DNA from: Onchocerca volvulus | Lineage: Eukaryota; Nematoda; Chromadorea; Rhabditida; Onchocercidae | Length of the DNA: 64,000 nucleotides | Direction: 5' to 3' | Assembly (NCBI GenBank): GCA_000499405.2 | Contig: HG738136.1 | Location: forward strand, 434,001 to 498,000 | Shown: positions 14,601 to 26,592 of the stretch, one piece after another | Numbering within the stretch: the stretch's first letter is position 1 | Layout of the letters: every line of letters starts with the position of its first letter | The notes under the pieces: model-generated | What the model saw: only the letters and a program-made list of their open reading frames with translations | Told to the model about the DNA's origin: nothing | Databases searched by the model: none | Position numbers and translations under genes: made by a program

Positions 14601-17600
14601 ATCATCGCTTCCTTATCAAACTTATCAATATCTCTATTATAATTAACAGTATTTACTATTATTATTATTATTAATAATTATTCAATTTTTGGTCACTTTT
14701 ACGATGACATTTCAATTTTCAGCAGCGTTCTTGTTGTAATTTACACGTTACTAATAAAAATATTATTGTTAATAATACTTATTTATTTTTGGTCACTCTT
14801 TTACGATGGTATCCTGCTGATAGACAGATATCCTCCGATTAATATCATATTAAAAAAAAAAAAAAAAAAAAGGAAAAGAAAGAAAAACTGTTAAAAAATC
14901 AAGTTCTAGTCATGTAACAATAATGTTGAAGCGTGAAAATGATAAATTCATTGGACATCATTTCGTTTTTTATTTCACATAAAAATTTGCGAAATAAATG
15001 TATATTTCTGGTGATTGATAATTGTAAAATCATTTAATTCTTTTTCTACTTTTTTAATAAAAAAAAGATTTGCAAAATTTCAAGTGAATACTGCCTTGCA
15101 ATGACAGATAATTATAAATTACAATCATTATATATAAAAAAAAAAACGTATAATAGCATTTTTTTTTTTTGATTTTGAATAGAAGAAAAATTTTCAAAAA
15201 ATGATTAATTAAATGCGAATTGCGTAACTTCTTTTCTAGTTTTTTTTCTGATAAAGATAATAAGAAAATATATTATTTGTGCTATAAATATAATGACTTT
15301 TTTGTGATATATTCTCATTTTTTTCGTCTTATTGGTATTGAAAAAAGTAGAATTTCTTGGCATAGTCAAAATATCTGCTTGAAGAAGAAGAGAGGATATT
15401 AATTTTAATTGACAAAAAATTAAAATAAGTAGAAAAAAATTCCACGAATGGCAAAGAAAAATGAATAAAAAAAAAAGAGAGAGAAAAAAGAATCAATCAG
15501 TATTCCAATATTCTACGTTAGCCGAACATTTCTTATAGTCTACCTATTTCTAAAATAATAAAGGTTAAATTTAAAATTTGATTGTCAGCTTTGTCATGAA
15601 AGCAAATCCTTTCAGCTTTCCTAGTTTTTATCCTAAATCTGAACATTACCTAATCTGAAAATTAATTATCACCTGCCATTTTACCAAATTCATTTCCTTG
15701 CTCACCTGTTTATTACTATCAATTGCATAATTGTACGAAATGGCGCAATGATAATGCAATCTTTTCTCCTATTTTTTTCCTTTTTTTTTTTTTTTGTTTA
15801 AATGATGTATCTTATCAAAAATGTAAAAAAAAGGGAACAAAAAAGAAAACAGAAAGGAAAGAAAAGTAAAAATAAAAAAAAAAAAAAAGAGGAAAATTAG
15901 GATAACATTTTTACGGGGAAGAATTTCATTATTATAGTTAAATAATTCAGGAGGTGGTGCTATAAATTCTGAGAAAATGGATATAAAAGCAGTGTTTAGT
16001 TGTTCTAATTATTTTATAATTTCATCAAAATATTCTATCTTACTGCATTCATTCAATTAATAATCGTTAATTCGTTTTTTCAGCAATATTCAATTGTTAT
16101 ATTCGAAATAAATTCGAAAGTTAGAATTCTGCATAATACCGTAAGCAACGATTAATTCGATCGCTCGAAATAATCTGAACATGGTAATTTTCTTCATTTT
16201 TTAATTATCTATAGTAATAGAACTGCAATAGTAACAGTGGTACTGTAATACTTACTGGTTTTTGATAATGTACAAATGATAATAAGAGTGATAGATGATA
16301 TGATAACCTTTCAGACTATAAGCAGTGGTAATATTTAGTGATCATATAAAACTAATAATAATATAAAGTACTTATAAATTTATCCACTTTTTTATATATA
16401 ATAATATTACAATAGTAATGGTACGGTGTTTCATTGTGATAATCATAAAAAATAAAGAATGGAATATTAAAATATATTCCATCAATTAATTTGTATAAAT
16501 TTTTTGACAAATCAAAAAGATTTTCAAGCACTAAATATAGATTTTTTTCTGATTGCATCGAAAACTTTCTAATAACTTATAAAAAATTTCATGATCCATT
16601 ATTCGAAAATTTAGAATCATCAAAATTTCGATAGTTCTATAATATTCCCATACAGTAAAATAGAAATTGTGGCAAATGTTAAATCCAATTATAAATTTTT
16701 AGTATCGAATTTTTCTGCAAAAAAAATATTTTAGTAATAAGTACCTTTTTTTTCAGTTTTGAACATGATAGAAGAATAACAACAATGAGAATTGAACTTT
16801 TTTTTAAAAAAAAAAAGTTTATTTTCATTGCTTTCACTTTCATTTTTATTATGAATTAGAAGAAAACCCATTTTCAAAATTATGTGAAGAATGCGAAATC
16901 ACGAAATGTTTAGAACATGAAATTAAAAATGATCATTTCAGAAAAATCCTCATGGATAAATCACAAAACACTTCATTGGAGATCAAGAATTTTTATGTCA
17001 AAAAATTCCGCATAACAAATTCACGAAAAATTCAATCAGAAATTAATTCAAAATTATATTAAACAAAAAAAAAAAAACGACAAAAATTCCTCTAACACTT
17101 CTTTTACAAACATTCAGGAAATAAAATATTAAACGATGTAACTGTATGAAAAAGCCGCTTGTCGTATTTAATAATGCTTTCTTAAAGTGTAGTTTTAAAT
17201 GACAAATAATTCAAAATAATCTTTCGAATTTATCTTCGATAATATAAAATTTCACAATATAATCATTCATTCTTTTTTAAACAATTCCTTTACATTTATA
17301 ATTCGCACTTATCAATTCTTCTTGAAATTTAATGCGTTTTTTTTTTCTTTTAATTAAAATAAAAACGAAACTGATAGATAATAAAAAAATGACATATACA
17401 AAATAGAAAATACAGATGCGATGACCATAAATGTAATTCGATATATTTGATCATAAATATTTTAATGTATAATGATTAATTGATCGGAATGTTAAGTTCA
17501 TAAATTTTATCCTTAAATCCCTAAACCTTTTAAACTCTCCATTATTTTTATTCTTTTGAATAACGAATAAAATTTTAACTTTTTATTTTTGGATATATTC

Positions 17601-18023
17601 GAAACAGAAAAAAAAAAAAAGACGAATTTTAAATTATGAACTGAAATCTTTGAAAATTTACTAAAAATATAAATTTGCTAACAAATTATTCCAACTTGCA
17701 AATTTGACCTTTTTCGAATATTTGACAAAAATAAGCAAAAATTTTCGTTTTCTTTGGTATTATTTCCCAATAACTTATTTGTTTCTTTTTTTTTCAGTTT
17801 TTGCAATTTTCAAGCAAAATTTCTGGATAACACGTGACTAGGATTAATGAATTATTACCATTTTGCAAACTATTCCTTAAAACAATAAACATAAAAAACA
17901 ATTTTTGGTATTATGACTTCATTATTCTTTTTCTTTTTAATTAGTCTAAGATTTTCTCCCTTTTTTTTTTCTTGTCCAATTTCTCGTGAACAATAAAACA
18001 GAAATTATTGAAAATCTTTGCAG
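11604..18023. other. gene-poor region
   Basis: About 6.4 kb of AT-rich sequence with no supported gene. A small duplication lies around 14685-14820: the phrase TTTTTGGTCACT..TTTTACGATG occurs twice, flanked by ATT-repeat tracts. Poly-A runs occur near 14852 and 15865. The 5' exon of the small Gly/Cys-rich secreted gene must lie somewhere before 18023, but I could not place it. Confidence 0.45.
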
Positions 18024-19194
18024 AAACTTGTTTTTGCTGTCATCTTCGCCTTAATAGGACATTCAAGTGCTTGCCTGGCTGGTGGTGGAGGATGTGGTGG
18101 AGTAGATTGTTGTTGCATTCAACCACCACCGATTTGTTTACCAGTATTAAAATTGGGCGGTTGTTGTGGCGGTTGCTGCTGTTCAGGTTCTGGAGGTGGT
18201 GGTGCTGGCGGGTATGCTTTACTGTAATTTGATTCCATTTTTTTTTTTTTTTAATATTTTAAAATAAAAATCATTAAAAAGTAGCAATATTTGCTTTAAT
18301 TACTTAATCCAATCTTATAATCCATGATAATGCTTATATGGTAAAAAAGTTCCAAAATTATGACATAGGAAGTTCTAAAATTTAATTATTTACAATCAAT
18401 AGAGGCTTAAATCAAGAAATCAATGCACGCACTATCATTTGCATTCTTTTATATGTTTCGCTCAGTTAATAAATTCTTTTGCTAATTAAAGCTCACACGT
18501 AATTTATACCATTTTTTTTCAATTTTTACATTTTAATTTTAAATTATTAACAGCATAATAACTTAATCAGTCGATAAGCTAAAAATAATAATAACATTTG
18601 AAAATATTACTTTATCAACTTAACTAATTATTCTTTGGTTTGAATCTTGAAAAAATTGGGTCATCTAAAATGTTTTATATATTTTCATTTCTGAATAAAC
18701 TTGATAAAATAATTTATTCCAAAATTATTTACTTGCTTCTTTTGTTATTTATGCTGCAGAAATTATCTATATTACTAATTTATATATATTTTTTGTTTTA
18801 AAAGAATAAAAGTTTGGAAAATTATTTTCTTTTTTCTTTTATTTTATCAATTTTAATTCTGACGTACTCTCATTTTAGATATCCTATACCTCATCGTCTA
18901 GGAGTAGGGTGAGTTATTTCTTCAGTTTCATTTTTCATTAATTTGTGTAATGATTTTGAATTTAAATGCTTTTGTAGTTATTTGAAAAAAAATTAATGAG
19001 TAATCTATAATTGTTTTATAAGCCAGGAAGAATAATTGATAATATTTTGAGTAATATCTATATCACATGATAAATACATTGTATTCAAATAATTATTTTA
19101 AAAATTATCTTGATGAAATTTCCGCTTGAACTGATTTTTTTTTTTCAAAAATTTCAGATACGGTTTGCCAGGAGGTGGTTATCCAGTCGGATAA
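18024..19194 (+). CDS. small secreted Gly/Cys-rich protein (5' exon not located)
   Basis: Three exons, 18024-18211, 18879-18908 and 19158-19194, join with matching phases (2, 2) and end in TAA. The first visible exon follows a TTTGCAG acceptor and starts KLVFAVIFALIGHSSACLA, a clear signal-peptide core, so one short upstream exon should supply the Met. The mature part is Gly-rich with CCC, CCGGCCC and PPP clusters, then a short GYPIPHRLG exon and a Gly/Tyr/Pro end (GYGLPGGGYPVG). About 86 residues are visible. Such Gly/Cys proteins in nematodes are commonly cuticular, eggshell or ground-like N-terminal-type secreted proteins, but I see no ground-like domain, so the function is unassigned. An AATAAA lies at about 19334, consistent with transcript end. 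Confidence 0.72.
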
Positions 19195-19934
19195 AATTAA
19201 CCTACTTGATTAATCAATCGATCTTATTTATCACTGTTCTGGGTTATTTGTAAATAGAGTTCATATTACCTGTTGTAATTTGCTTCAATTTCTTGCAAAA
19301 TTATTTTTTTCCATTAATTGGTCATTAGTGTCCAATAAAATATGGTCATGGCATCTTCTTTCTCTCAAATATTTTATAAAATTCAAATGAAAATTCGCAA
19401 ATTTTTATTATTTTTTCAATTTTAAACTCCAAATGGTTTTGATTTGAACATCAAAAAGTTGAAAAAGAAAAACTTTTCTGGAATAATTTTATTAAAATTT
19501 CAAAAAAAGAATTTATGACATTAAATTTTACATTCCTAAGAAGTTTAAGGAATTGTTTACCCTTGAAATGATAAATTCATTGGAAAATTAAAATTTTGAA
19601 AACGGAAAAAAAAAGCAGAAAACATTCCGAATCCTTTCAGTGGCATTAACGACGAATATCTATATGATTTTCTATAATCGAGAATTTCTAATTTATAATT
19701 TTGTCTATTTTTAAGTATTAACTTTGCAATAAAGAAACTCAACATAATGTTGTTTGATTCAATATAGCAATGGCCATAATACAACACATAACTTTATCTA
19801 CTATGGGTAAAAAAAAAGATTGAAATACAGAAAGAATTTCTAGTCTTATCAATAAAGCATATACCATGAATTGAATAAGCTCCAAATAAATTAATATATT
19901 GCTATATTCAGTTTTCAAATAATTTCAAAAGGAC
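19195..19934. other. intergenic between the secreted-protein gene and the palindrome
   Basis: Contains the 3' UTR and poly-A signal of the upstream gene, then AT-rich sequence without a supported gene. Confidence 0.5.
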
Positions 19935-20010
19935 CAACAAGACGATAAACATATCTACTCCCAAAACGATGAATGTGTTTACCACCAAAAGGAAAACATG
20001 TTTCTCACCA
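19935..20010 (-). repeat. outer-left minisatellite block (~24 bp unit)
   Basis: About three degenerate units of the form GGCGGTAAACATGTTTATCC plus a T-rich spacer, reading on the minus strand (on the plus strand: ACCACCAAAAGGAAAACATG). It sits just outside the left arm of the large palindrome. The right outer block is much longer (about 8 units), so copy number differs between ends. Confidence 0.75.
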
Positions 20011-21247
20011 AAGCGAAAAATATATCTATATAACAATAGTTATATATTTTTGTTATAGAATTATTCATTCTTTGCTTAAGAAAATGAAAAAAACCTGAGA
20101 TGTCGCAAGTAGAGATGGATAGCTTTGAAGAACCGGAAGGAAAAGTCTGAAAAATCGTCTTGAAAATTTTACTGTTTGTAGCAAATGAATGGGAAAGTAA
20201 TTAGAGCACGTATTATTTTCTGATGAATGTTAAGGAAGTAAAATATCTTCAACAGAAAAACAATAGCTTTAACAATTAGCAAGCATTAAAGCTATGTTGA
20301 ATATTGACAACACATGAATCGTGTAAAGAAGAAAAATTTAGAAATTTGAAAGAATTATTTAGCAATCGAGAATTATTCCTAACATAAATATAGCAAATAA
20401 AGAACCAGTAGAAGCTAGCAAACTTGCGGAATGTGGTAGAATTTAGCGAACAACCGCCATGATAGAACAAAAACATTTCAGGTTCGGTAGTGAGTGAAAA
20501 TTGATAGAAAGTTGAAGTCAAGTCTCTTTCAACTATTTGAAAACACTTCCATTACTTTTTTACCCCACGTTCCATCCAATTCTTCTGCTTAATTGATGCA
20601 AGAATGTTAACCGACATTTTTGCACTGATAAATGTAAATGTAATACTATACTGAATATAATATTATGCAAATATGAGCAATATTTTATTGTATTTAACAA
20701 TTGAACAATATTTGACTAAAGCAGATGGAAAACAATGTGTGAAATATAGATAGTTACTAATATTATTAACTTTTAATATCATTACCAATCCCAAATAGGT
20801 AAGCACTTTAAGAATAACATCGTCCAAATCATCTGTGGAAACATTTAATGATGGAATGAACTTCAATTGTGATACATCTTATTATACAGTACAATGAAAG
20901 TTTGTTTATCAGAACACTCGCGAAAAAAAAAAATTGAATTAAAAAATTTACAAAAAACTATTTCTGCTGCTATCTTCGTTACAATACGTCTACATGTTTT
21001 ATTTAATATATGGAAGGAACAGTGATGTTTCAATTTCATGAATCCTCCATGCCGGTAAATAGTGATGCAAAATATTCAATAATTAGACAATAAAATAATC
21101 GAATTTTTCAAGAAGTAAAGTAATTAAATATCTGAATATTTGAAATCAAAAATATTGCAATAATGTGTTCCGATTTCTAAAAAGATGGTTTTTTTATCCA
21201 TAATCCATTGAATCATTTGTATTATCTTTGATTTTCTACATTTTCAG

Positions 21248-21304
21248 CAAATTGAGAAATATTTCGGCTTTGAACGAATCATCGCGGATGTTCATGAAAA
21301 TTAG
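21248..21304 (+). CDS. possible short terminal exon, opposite strand (left arm)
   Basis: After TTTTCAG the frame reads QIEKYFGFERIIADVHEN then stop. The mirrored copy is on the minus strand near 26732-26788. The splice acceptor and the non-repetitive composition make it a candidate exon of an uncharacterised gene running opposite to the KH-like copy. I could not build upstream exons. Confidence 0.2.
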   Translation, partial: QIEKYFGFERIIADVHEN

Positions 21305-21443
21305 TTAATGACTTGTTGACCTGCATTATTTTCATTACAATTTTATGTTAGCAGTTCACATGATGATATGAATTTTTCCTGCATTTCTCATAATTTTTTT
21401 AGACTATTTGTTTGATTTGGAGAATTTAAATGTTATTTTAACT

Positions 21444-21575
21444 TTAATGATATAACTTAGAAAGGAGCTTATCGAAGAAATAACTTATTGGTATCAGTGA
21501 TCGAAACATTATTACAAAAAGATTCCCTTTCATATATTCCGTAATTTCTTTTTGCATAAAATCAATCAAAACATA
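21444..21575 (-). CDS. putative unassigned exon, left-arm copy
   Basis: Mirror of the right-arm exon at 26461-26592. It follows a TTTTTTTGCAG acceptor and encodes about 43 residues ending LLSKLYH and stop. No domain is recognised. It lies downstream of the KH-like gene copy and could be a terminal exon of another transcript or a chance frame. Confidence 0.25.
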   Translation of the reverse strand, partial: YVLIDFMQKEITEYMKGNLFVIMFRSLIPISYFFDKLLSKLYH

Positions 21576-21893
21576 CTGCAAAAAAAAGTGGAAAAACTGA
21601 TTAACAGAGCAGAATTTAGATTTACGATGGAGAAAACCCACTTTAATTTCTATTCCGTTTAGAGAAGTCCATGTTACTCTTTTCCAATTCTATGGTGATG
21701 TGATATTGCAGAAAGAACCGCAAATTCCGATAACTTTATTGAAAAAGCGCATAAAAGTCGATTGTGATTCGAAAATGCAAAATTAGACATAATACAGCAA
21801 AGCATTCAATTGTAAAATGATCAAAAAGTTTTTAAAAATATTGTACAACTATCGATTTACAATATATATAAAATCTTAAACAGATAAATTAAT

Positions 21894-22634
21894 TTAATTA
21901 TTGAAACATTTCTTCTCTTTCGGCTTGTATTTCGCTTCATCAATGGTCCCATTGCACAGGATGTAATCAGTACCACTCTGATCCTAAAAAATTTATTATT
22001 TTCATAAATAATCTTCATGAATTCAATATACAACGAAATTCACTACAGCAGATGGTTTTTACATCTTTTGCCAATAAATTCAAATATATCTGACCATATT
22101 CGGATCAGCAATAAAAGCATAAGCTGAAGAACACGGATCGCAACAGTCTTCATTGATTATTTTTTCAATAATCCGTAGAGCTCTACGAATATTACTAGCA
22201 GTTCCATTGATTGTAAATATAGGACTTTGGAAGCGACGTGGTAGTGTTAAATCAGTTTCAGTTTCGTAAGCAATTAGAAGTGCTCGTTGATCTTCCTCGC
22301 CAACCAAAGTATCAACCATCATAGTGGGAATTCTGCAAACTGGTGTAGTGGTTATTAATTCGTTGAAATTTTCAAGAAATTTAGTAGTTAAATGATGCAA
22401 CAGCTGAAAATGTGATAAAGTATTATACGAAACAATTAAGAAATTTATACTGTAAAATAGACGAAATGATGCTAAAACTTACCTGAAACTGACGATAATT
22501 GGAACGAATGGTTTTATTTCATGCTGTTGTTGTTCATCTTGATAACAAATCCGCGGCATTATCAGACGTTTTATTGAACTAGAATGTACATCCGATAGAT
22601 TCATTTTCCTTACTTTTGCAGGTTCAATTCTCTG
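21894..22634 (-). CDS. KH-domain-like protein, left-arm copy (possibly frameshifted)
   Basis: Exons 22483-22634, 22095-22403 and 21894-21983 mirror the right-arm gene. The central exon encodes LLHHLTTKFLENF, then a KH-like fold pattern: CRIPTMMVDTLVGEED, an ETETDLTLP strand, FTINGTASNIRRALRIIEKII. Type-I KH domains bind single-stranded RNA or DNA through a GxxG loop; here the loop reads GEED, so binding may be altered or lost. The final exon is Lys-rich and ends at a stop. Exon 1 and exon 2 are out of phase in the obvious splice model; the break coincides with a four-base A run (plus-strand T run at 22512-22515). Further 5' exons are probable because exon 1 begins at a TTGCAG acceptor. Identity to a named nematode KH protein (for example the GLD-3/BCC-1 group) is not established. 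Confidence 0.6.
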
Positions 22635-22666
22635 CTGCAATGAAAAATTCTTTCTTCTTTTGACAT

Positions 22667-22668
<2 letters not shown>

Positions 22669-22699
<31 letters not shown>
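22669..22699. repeat. (AT)n microsatellite, left arm, short allele
   Basis: About 31 bases of alternating AT in the intron or upstream region of the KH-like gene. The mirror tract on the right arm is 30 bases longer. Confidence 0.95.
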
Positions 22700-22702
<3 letters not shown>

Positions 22703-23349
22703 CGTTGAACTAGTAAAAGCTTAACTTTTAATAACTGCAAGTAGAACCTAAGCTTAGATTTAATAAAATTTTTAATTATGTTTAAAATTGATAGGTTCTA
22801 TTGAAAAATTATGAATTCAGAGGTAAAAAAAAACTGAAGAAAAAAGATTTGGAAACAAAGAGATACACGAATGATAATTGTCGGCAGTGCAGCTAAGCTA
22901 TCTTCACGATAACTAAGGGAAGTAGGATAAAATAGATTGTTAGAATATTCGACGGATTAAAGAAATAAAGTTTAAACAGGGATAGCTAATTGATAAATTT
23001 TAGCCTTAACTAATTGAGCATTTTTAGTGCAGAAAAAGAAAGAATCGTCGAGAAAATGTTAATTTTACCGATATGTGATGACAGAAATGAATCCTCCTAT
23101 AAAAAGTTCAGTTGATTGACGGAAGATTTTTCTTCCTGTACAATACAAACAATTATTGGAGAATATTCAAGCAAATTGATCACTGAATTCTTTCTCCTTC
23201 GTTGCTAGAGAGAAGAATAGTCGTCTTTGATTGTCAATTTACTGCTATCGCTGCGTCGTTCTGAATCGGTGTCGAAATTTCGAACTGGACTGTTATAGAA
23301 AATTGAACTGAATTGAATAACGACAAAAAACTGATTCGGCTCCAAAATC

Positions 23350-23455
23350 CGAACCTTTTAAATCCTTTCCGAGCTCCACCTCCTCTCTTGATCTCTAATA
23401 TGTCGCTTCATGATTGGTCGATCTCGCTTTGTTTATCTGTTAATCGGAGCGTTTT
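23350..23455. promoter_or_regulatory. GC-richer block at inner arm, candidate divergent promoter
   Basis: A less AT-rich stretch with CCGAGCTCC, an inverted CCAAT box (ATTGG at 23413-23417) and TAATCGGAGCG, just inside the inner minisatellite. The mirror is at about 24551-24656. Its position upstream of both divergent KH-like copies fits a duplicated promoter. This is inference from composition and position. Confidence 0.35.
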
Positions 23456-23645
23456 GGCGGTAAACATGTTTGTCCTTTGTTAGTACATGTTTCTCTTTTT
23501 GTGATAAAAATGTTTATTCTTTTGACGCTAATAAACACGTTTCTTCTTTGGCGACAAATATGTTTACCCTACATGTTCTGTTCATTGTTTTGGCGGTGAA
23601 CATATTTATCCTTTTTGATCCATTTAAAAATGTCTTCGTGCTTCT
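23450..23645 (+). repeat. inner-left minisatellite block
   Basis: About seven degenerate ~24 bp units related to GGCGGTAAACATGTTTATCC on the plus strand, within the inner part of the left arm. Open frames through it are a translation of the repeat, not a gene. Confidence 0.85.
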
Positions 23646-23869
23646 TGAGTTTTGACATTCCTAGCTTATAATAAACGTTTTTCGGACTTTCCCGACAGTT
23701 TTATTGATGAATTTAAATTCTCTTTTGGTCCTTTTATTCATTGTGGACCATGCAATATCATGGTACTATTTCAATAAATTAATCGAAATGTAGAAATAAT
23801 CCAAGTATTGTGTTTAAAGAAATTCGCAATAATTCTCAGACAAGTAAGTTAACTTGTCCATATTTGGAA

Positions 23870-24136
23870 ATTGGGAAGAGTTGAAATAAAAGCAGAGAAA
23901 ATTCCCCGCCGAAACCAGTGAAAGAAGAAGTGACTACTACGTAATATCGATAAATTGAAGCCGTGAAGCTCCTTTTTATACCGATCATCCTTGGTCTTGT
24001 AATCGGCGATGATTTATAATGCACACAGGCATTAATGCTTGCAACGTTCCAGACAATTAAATGTTTTACAAATATTTTAAACAGTGCACATGAGCTCTAT
24101 TAGAAAATTGAACGATGAGAGAACAAAGGTTTTTAT
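23870..24136. other. palindrome spacer (unique)
   Basis: About 267 bases that are not mirrored, between the two arms. It includes a short stretch richer in GC (CCCCGCCGAAACCAG near 23904). No supported gene; the minus-strand open frame 23836-24024 crosses the arm/spacer junction and is not convincing. Confidence 0.6.
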
Positions 24137-24360
24137 TCCAAAATATGGACAAGTTAACTTACTTGTCTGAGAATTATTGCGAATTTCTTTAAACACAATA
24201 CTTGGATTATTTCTACATTTCGATTAATTTATTGAAATAGTACCATGATATTGCATGGTCCACAATGAATAAAAGGACCATAAGAGAATTTAAATTCATC
24301 AATAAAACTGTCGGGAAAGTCCGAAAAACGTTTATTATAAGCTAGGAATGTCAAAACTCA

Positions 24361-24556
24361 AGAAGCACGAAGACATTTTTAAATGGGTCAAAAAGGATAA
24401 ATATGTTCACCGCCAAAACAATGAACAGAACATGTAGGGTAAACATATTTGTCGCCAAAGAAGAAACGTGTTTATTAGCGTCAAAAGAATAAACATTTTT
24501 ATCACAAAAAGAGAAACATGTACTAACAAAGGACAAACATGTTTACCGCCAAAACG
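24361..24556 (-). repeat. inner-right minisatellite block
   Basis: Mirror of the inner-left block: units read GGCGGTAAACATGTTT on the minus strand. Together with the outer-right block it bounds the right arm in inverted orientation. Confidence 0.85.
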
Positions 24557-25303
24557 CTCCGATTAACAGATAAACAAAGCGAGATCGACCAATCATGAAG
24601 CGACATATTAGAGATCAAGAGAGGAGGTGGAGCTCGGAAAGGATTTAAAAGGTTCGGATTTTGGAGCCGAATCAGTTTTTTGTCGTTATTCAATTCAGTT
24701 CAATTTTCTATAACAGTCCAGTTCGAAATTTCGACACCGATTCAGAACGACGCAGCGATAGCAGTAAATTGACAATCAAAGACGACTATTCTTCTCTCTA
24801 GCAACGAAGGAGAAAGAATTCAGTGATCAATTTGCTTGAATATTCTCCAATAATTGTTTGTATTGTACAGGAAGAAAAATCTTCCGTCAATCAACTGAAC
24901 TTTTTATAGGAGGATTCATTTCTGTCATCACATATCGGTAAAATTAACATTTTCTCGACGATTCTTTCTTTTTCTGCACTAAAAATGCTCAATTAGTTAA
25001 GGCTAAAATTTATCAATTAGCTATCCCTGTTTAAACTTTATTTCTTTAATCCGTCGAATATTCTAACAATCTATTTTATCCTACTTCCCTTAGTTATCGT
25101 GAAGATAGCTTAGCTGCACTGCCGACAATTATCATTCGTGTATCTCTTTGTTTCCAAATCTTTTTTCTTCAGTTTTTTTTTACCTCTGAATTCATAATTT
25201 TTCAATAGAACCTATCAATTTTAAACATAATTAAAAATTTTATTAAATCTAAGCTTAGGTTCTACTTGCAGTTATTAAAAGTTAAGCTTTTACTAGTTCA
25301 ACG

Positions 25304-25306
<3 letters not shown>

Positions 25307-25367
<61 letters not shown>
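25307..25367. repeat. (AT)n microsatellite, right arm, long allele
   Basis: About 61 bases of alternating AT, 30 bases longer than the mirror tract at 22669-22699. This is the main length difference between the arms. Confidence 0.95.
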
Positions 25368-25369
<2 letters not shown>

Positions 25370-25401
25370 ATGTCAAAAGAAGAAAGAATTTTTCATTGCA
25401 G

Positions 25402-26142
25402 CAGAGAATTGAACCTGCAAAAGTAAGGAAAATGAATCTATCGGATGTACATTCTAGTTCAATAAAACGTCTGATAATGCCGCGGATTTGTTATCAAGAT
25501 GAACAACAACAGCATGAAATAAAACCATTCGTTCCAATTATCGTCAGTTTCAGGTAAGTTTTAGCATCATTTCGTCTATTTTACAGTATAAATTTCTTAA
25601 TTGTTTCGTATAATACTTTATCACATTTTCAGCTGTTGCATCATTTAACTACTAAATTTCTTGAAAATTTCAACGAATTAATAACCACTACACCAGTTTG
25701 CAGAATTCCCACTATGATGGTTGATACTTTGGTTGGCGAGGAAGATCAACGAGCACTTCTAATTGCTTACGAAACTGAAACTGATTTAACACTACCACGT
25801 CGCTTCCAAAGTCCTATATTTACAATCAATGGAACTGCTAGTAATATTCGTAGAGCTCTACGGATTATTGAAAAAATAATCAATGAAGACTGTTGCGATC
25901 CGTGTTCTTCAGCTTATGCTTTTATTGCTGATCCGAATATGGTCAGATATATTTGAATTTATTGGCAAAAGATGTAAAAACCATCTGCTGTAGTGAATTT
26001 CGTTGTATATTGAATTCATGAAGATTATTTATGAAAATAATAAATTTTTTAGGATCAGAGTGGTACTGATTACATCCTGTGCAATGGGACCATTGATGAA
26101 GCGAAATACAAGCCGAAAGAGAAGAAATGTTTCAATAATTAA
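25402..26142 (+). CDS. KH-domain-like protein, right-arm copy (possibly frameshifted)
   Basis: Exons 25402-25553, 25633-25941 and 26053-26142; the first internal ATG is at 25432. Exon 2 (103 codons) carries the KH-like segment, with a VGEED loop in place of the canonical GxxG, a TDLTLP strand and an INGTASNIRRALRIIEKII helix. Exon 3 adds DQSGTDYILCNG and a Lys-rich end. The exon 1 donor CAG|GTAAGT is strong but leaves phase 2, whereas exon 2 must be entered in phase 0. Continuity would need one more base in the A run at 25521-25524 or a different exon structure. The same state exists in the left copy, so the change predates duplication, was spread by gene conversion, or is a consensus error in both. 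The copy is oriented away from the palindrome centre. Confidence 0.6.
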
Positions 26143-26460
26143 ATTAATTTATCTGTTTAAGATTTTATATATATTGTAAATCGATAGTTGTACAATATTT
26201 TTAAAAACTTTTTGATCATTTTACAATTGAATGCTTTGCTGTATTATGTCTAATTTTGCATTTTCGAATCACAATCGACTTTTATGCGCTTTTTCAATAA
26301 AGTTATCGGAATTTGCGGTTCTTTCTGCAATATCACATCACCATAGAATTGGAAAAGAGTAACATGGACTTCTCTAAACGGAATAGAAATTAAAGTGGGT
26401 TTTCTCCATCGTAAATCTAAATTCTGCTCTGTTAATCAGTTTTTCCACTTTTTTTTGCAG

Positions 26461-26592
26461 TATGTTTTGATTGATTTTATGCAAAAAGAAATTACGGAAT
26501 ATATGAAAGGGAATCTTTTTGTAATAATGTTTCGATCACTGATACCAATAAGTTATTTCTTCGATAAGCTCCTTTCTAAGTTATATCATTAA
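26461..26592 (+). CDS. putative unassigned exon, right-arm copy
   Basis: Follows TTTTTTTGCAG and encodes YVLIDFMQKEITEYMKG and onward to a stop at 26590-26592. No known domain. It may be a terminal exon of a second transcript within the arm. The upstream frame through an intron-like segment (from 26395) is probably not coding. Confidence 0.25.
   Translation, partial: YVLIDFMQKEITEYMKGNLFVIMFRSLIPISYFFDKLLSKLYH

Noticed and set aside
18008..18232. Trp/Arg-rich frame overlapping the Gly/Cys gene
   Set aside because: Wrong frame; the other frame gives a signal peptide and in-phase downstream exons.
23470..24536. Mirrored 61-aa frames with Phe/Val-rich sequence
   Set aside because: Translation of the inner minisatellite blocks.
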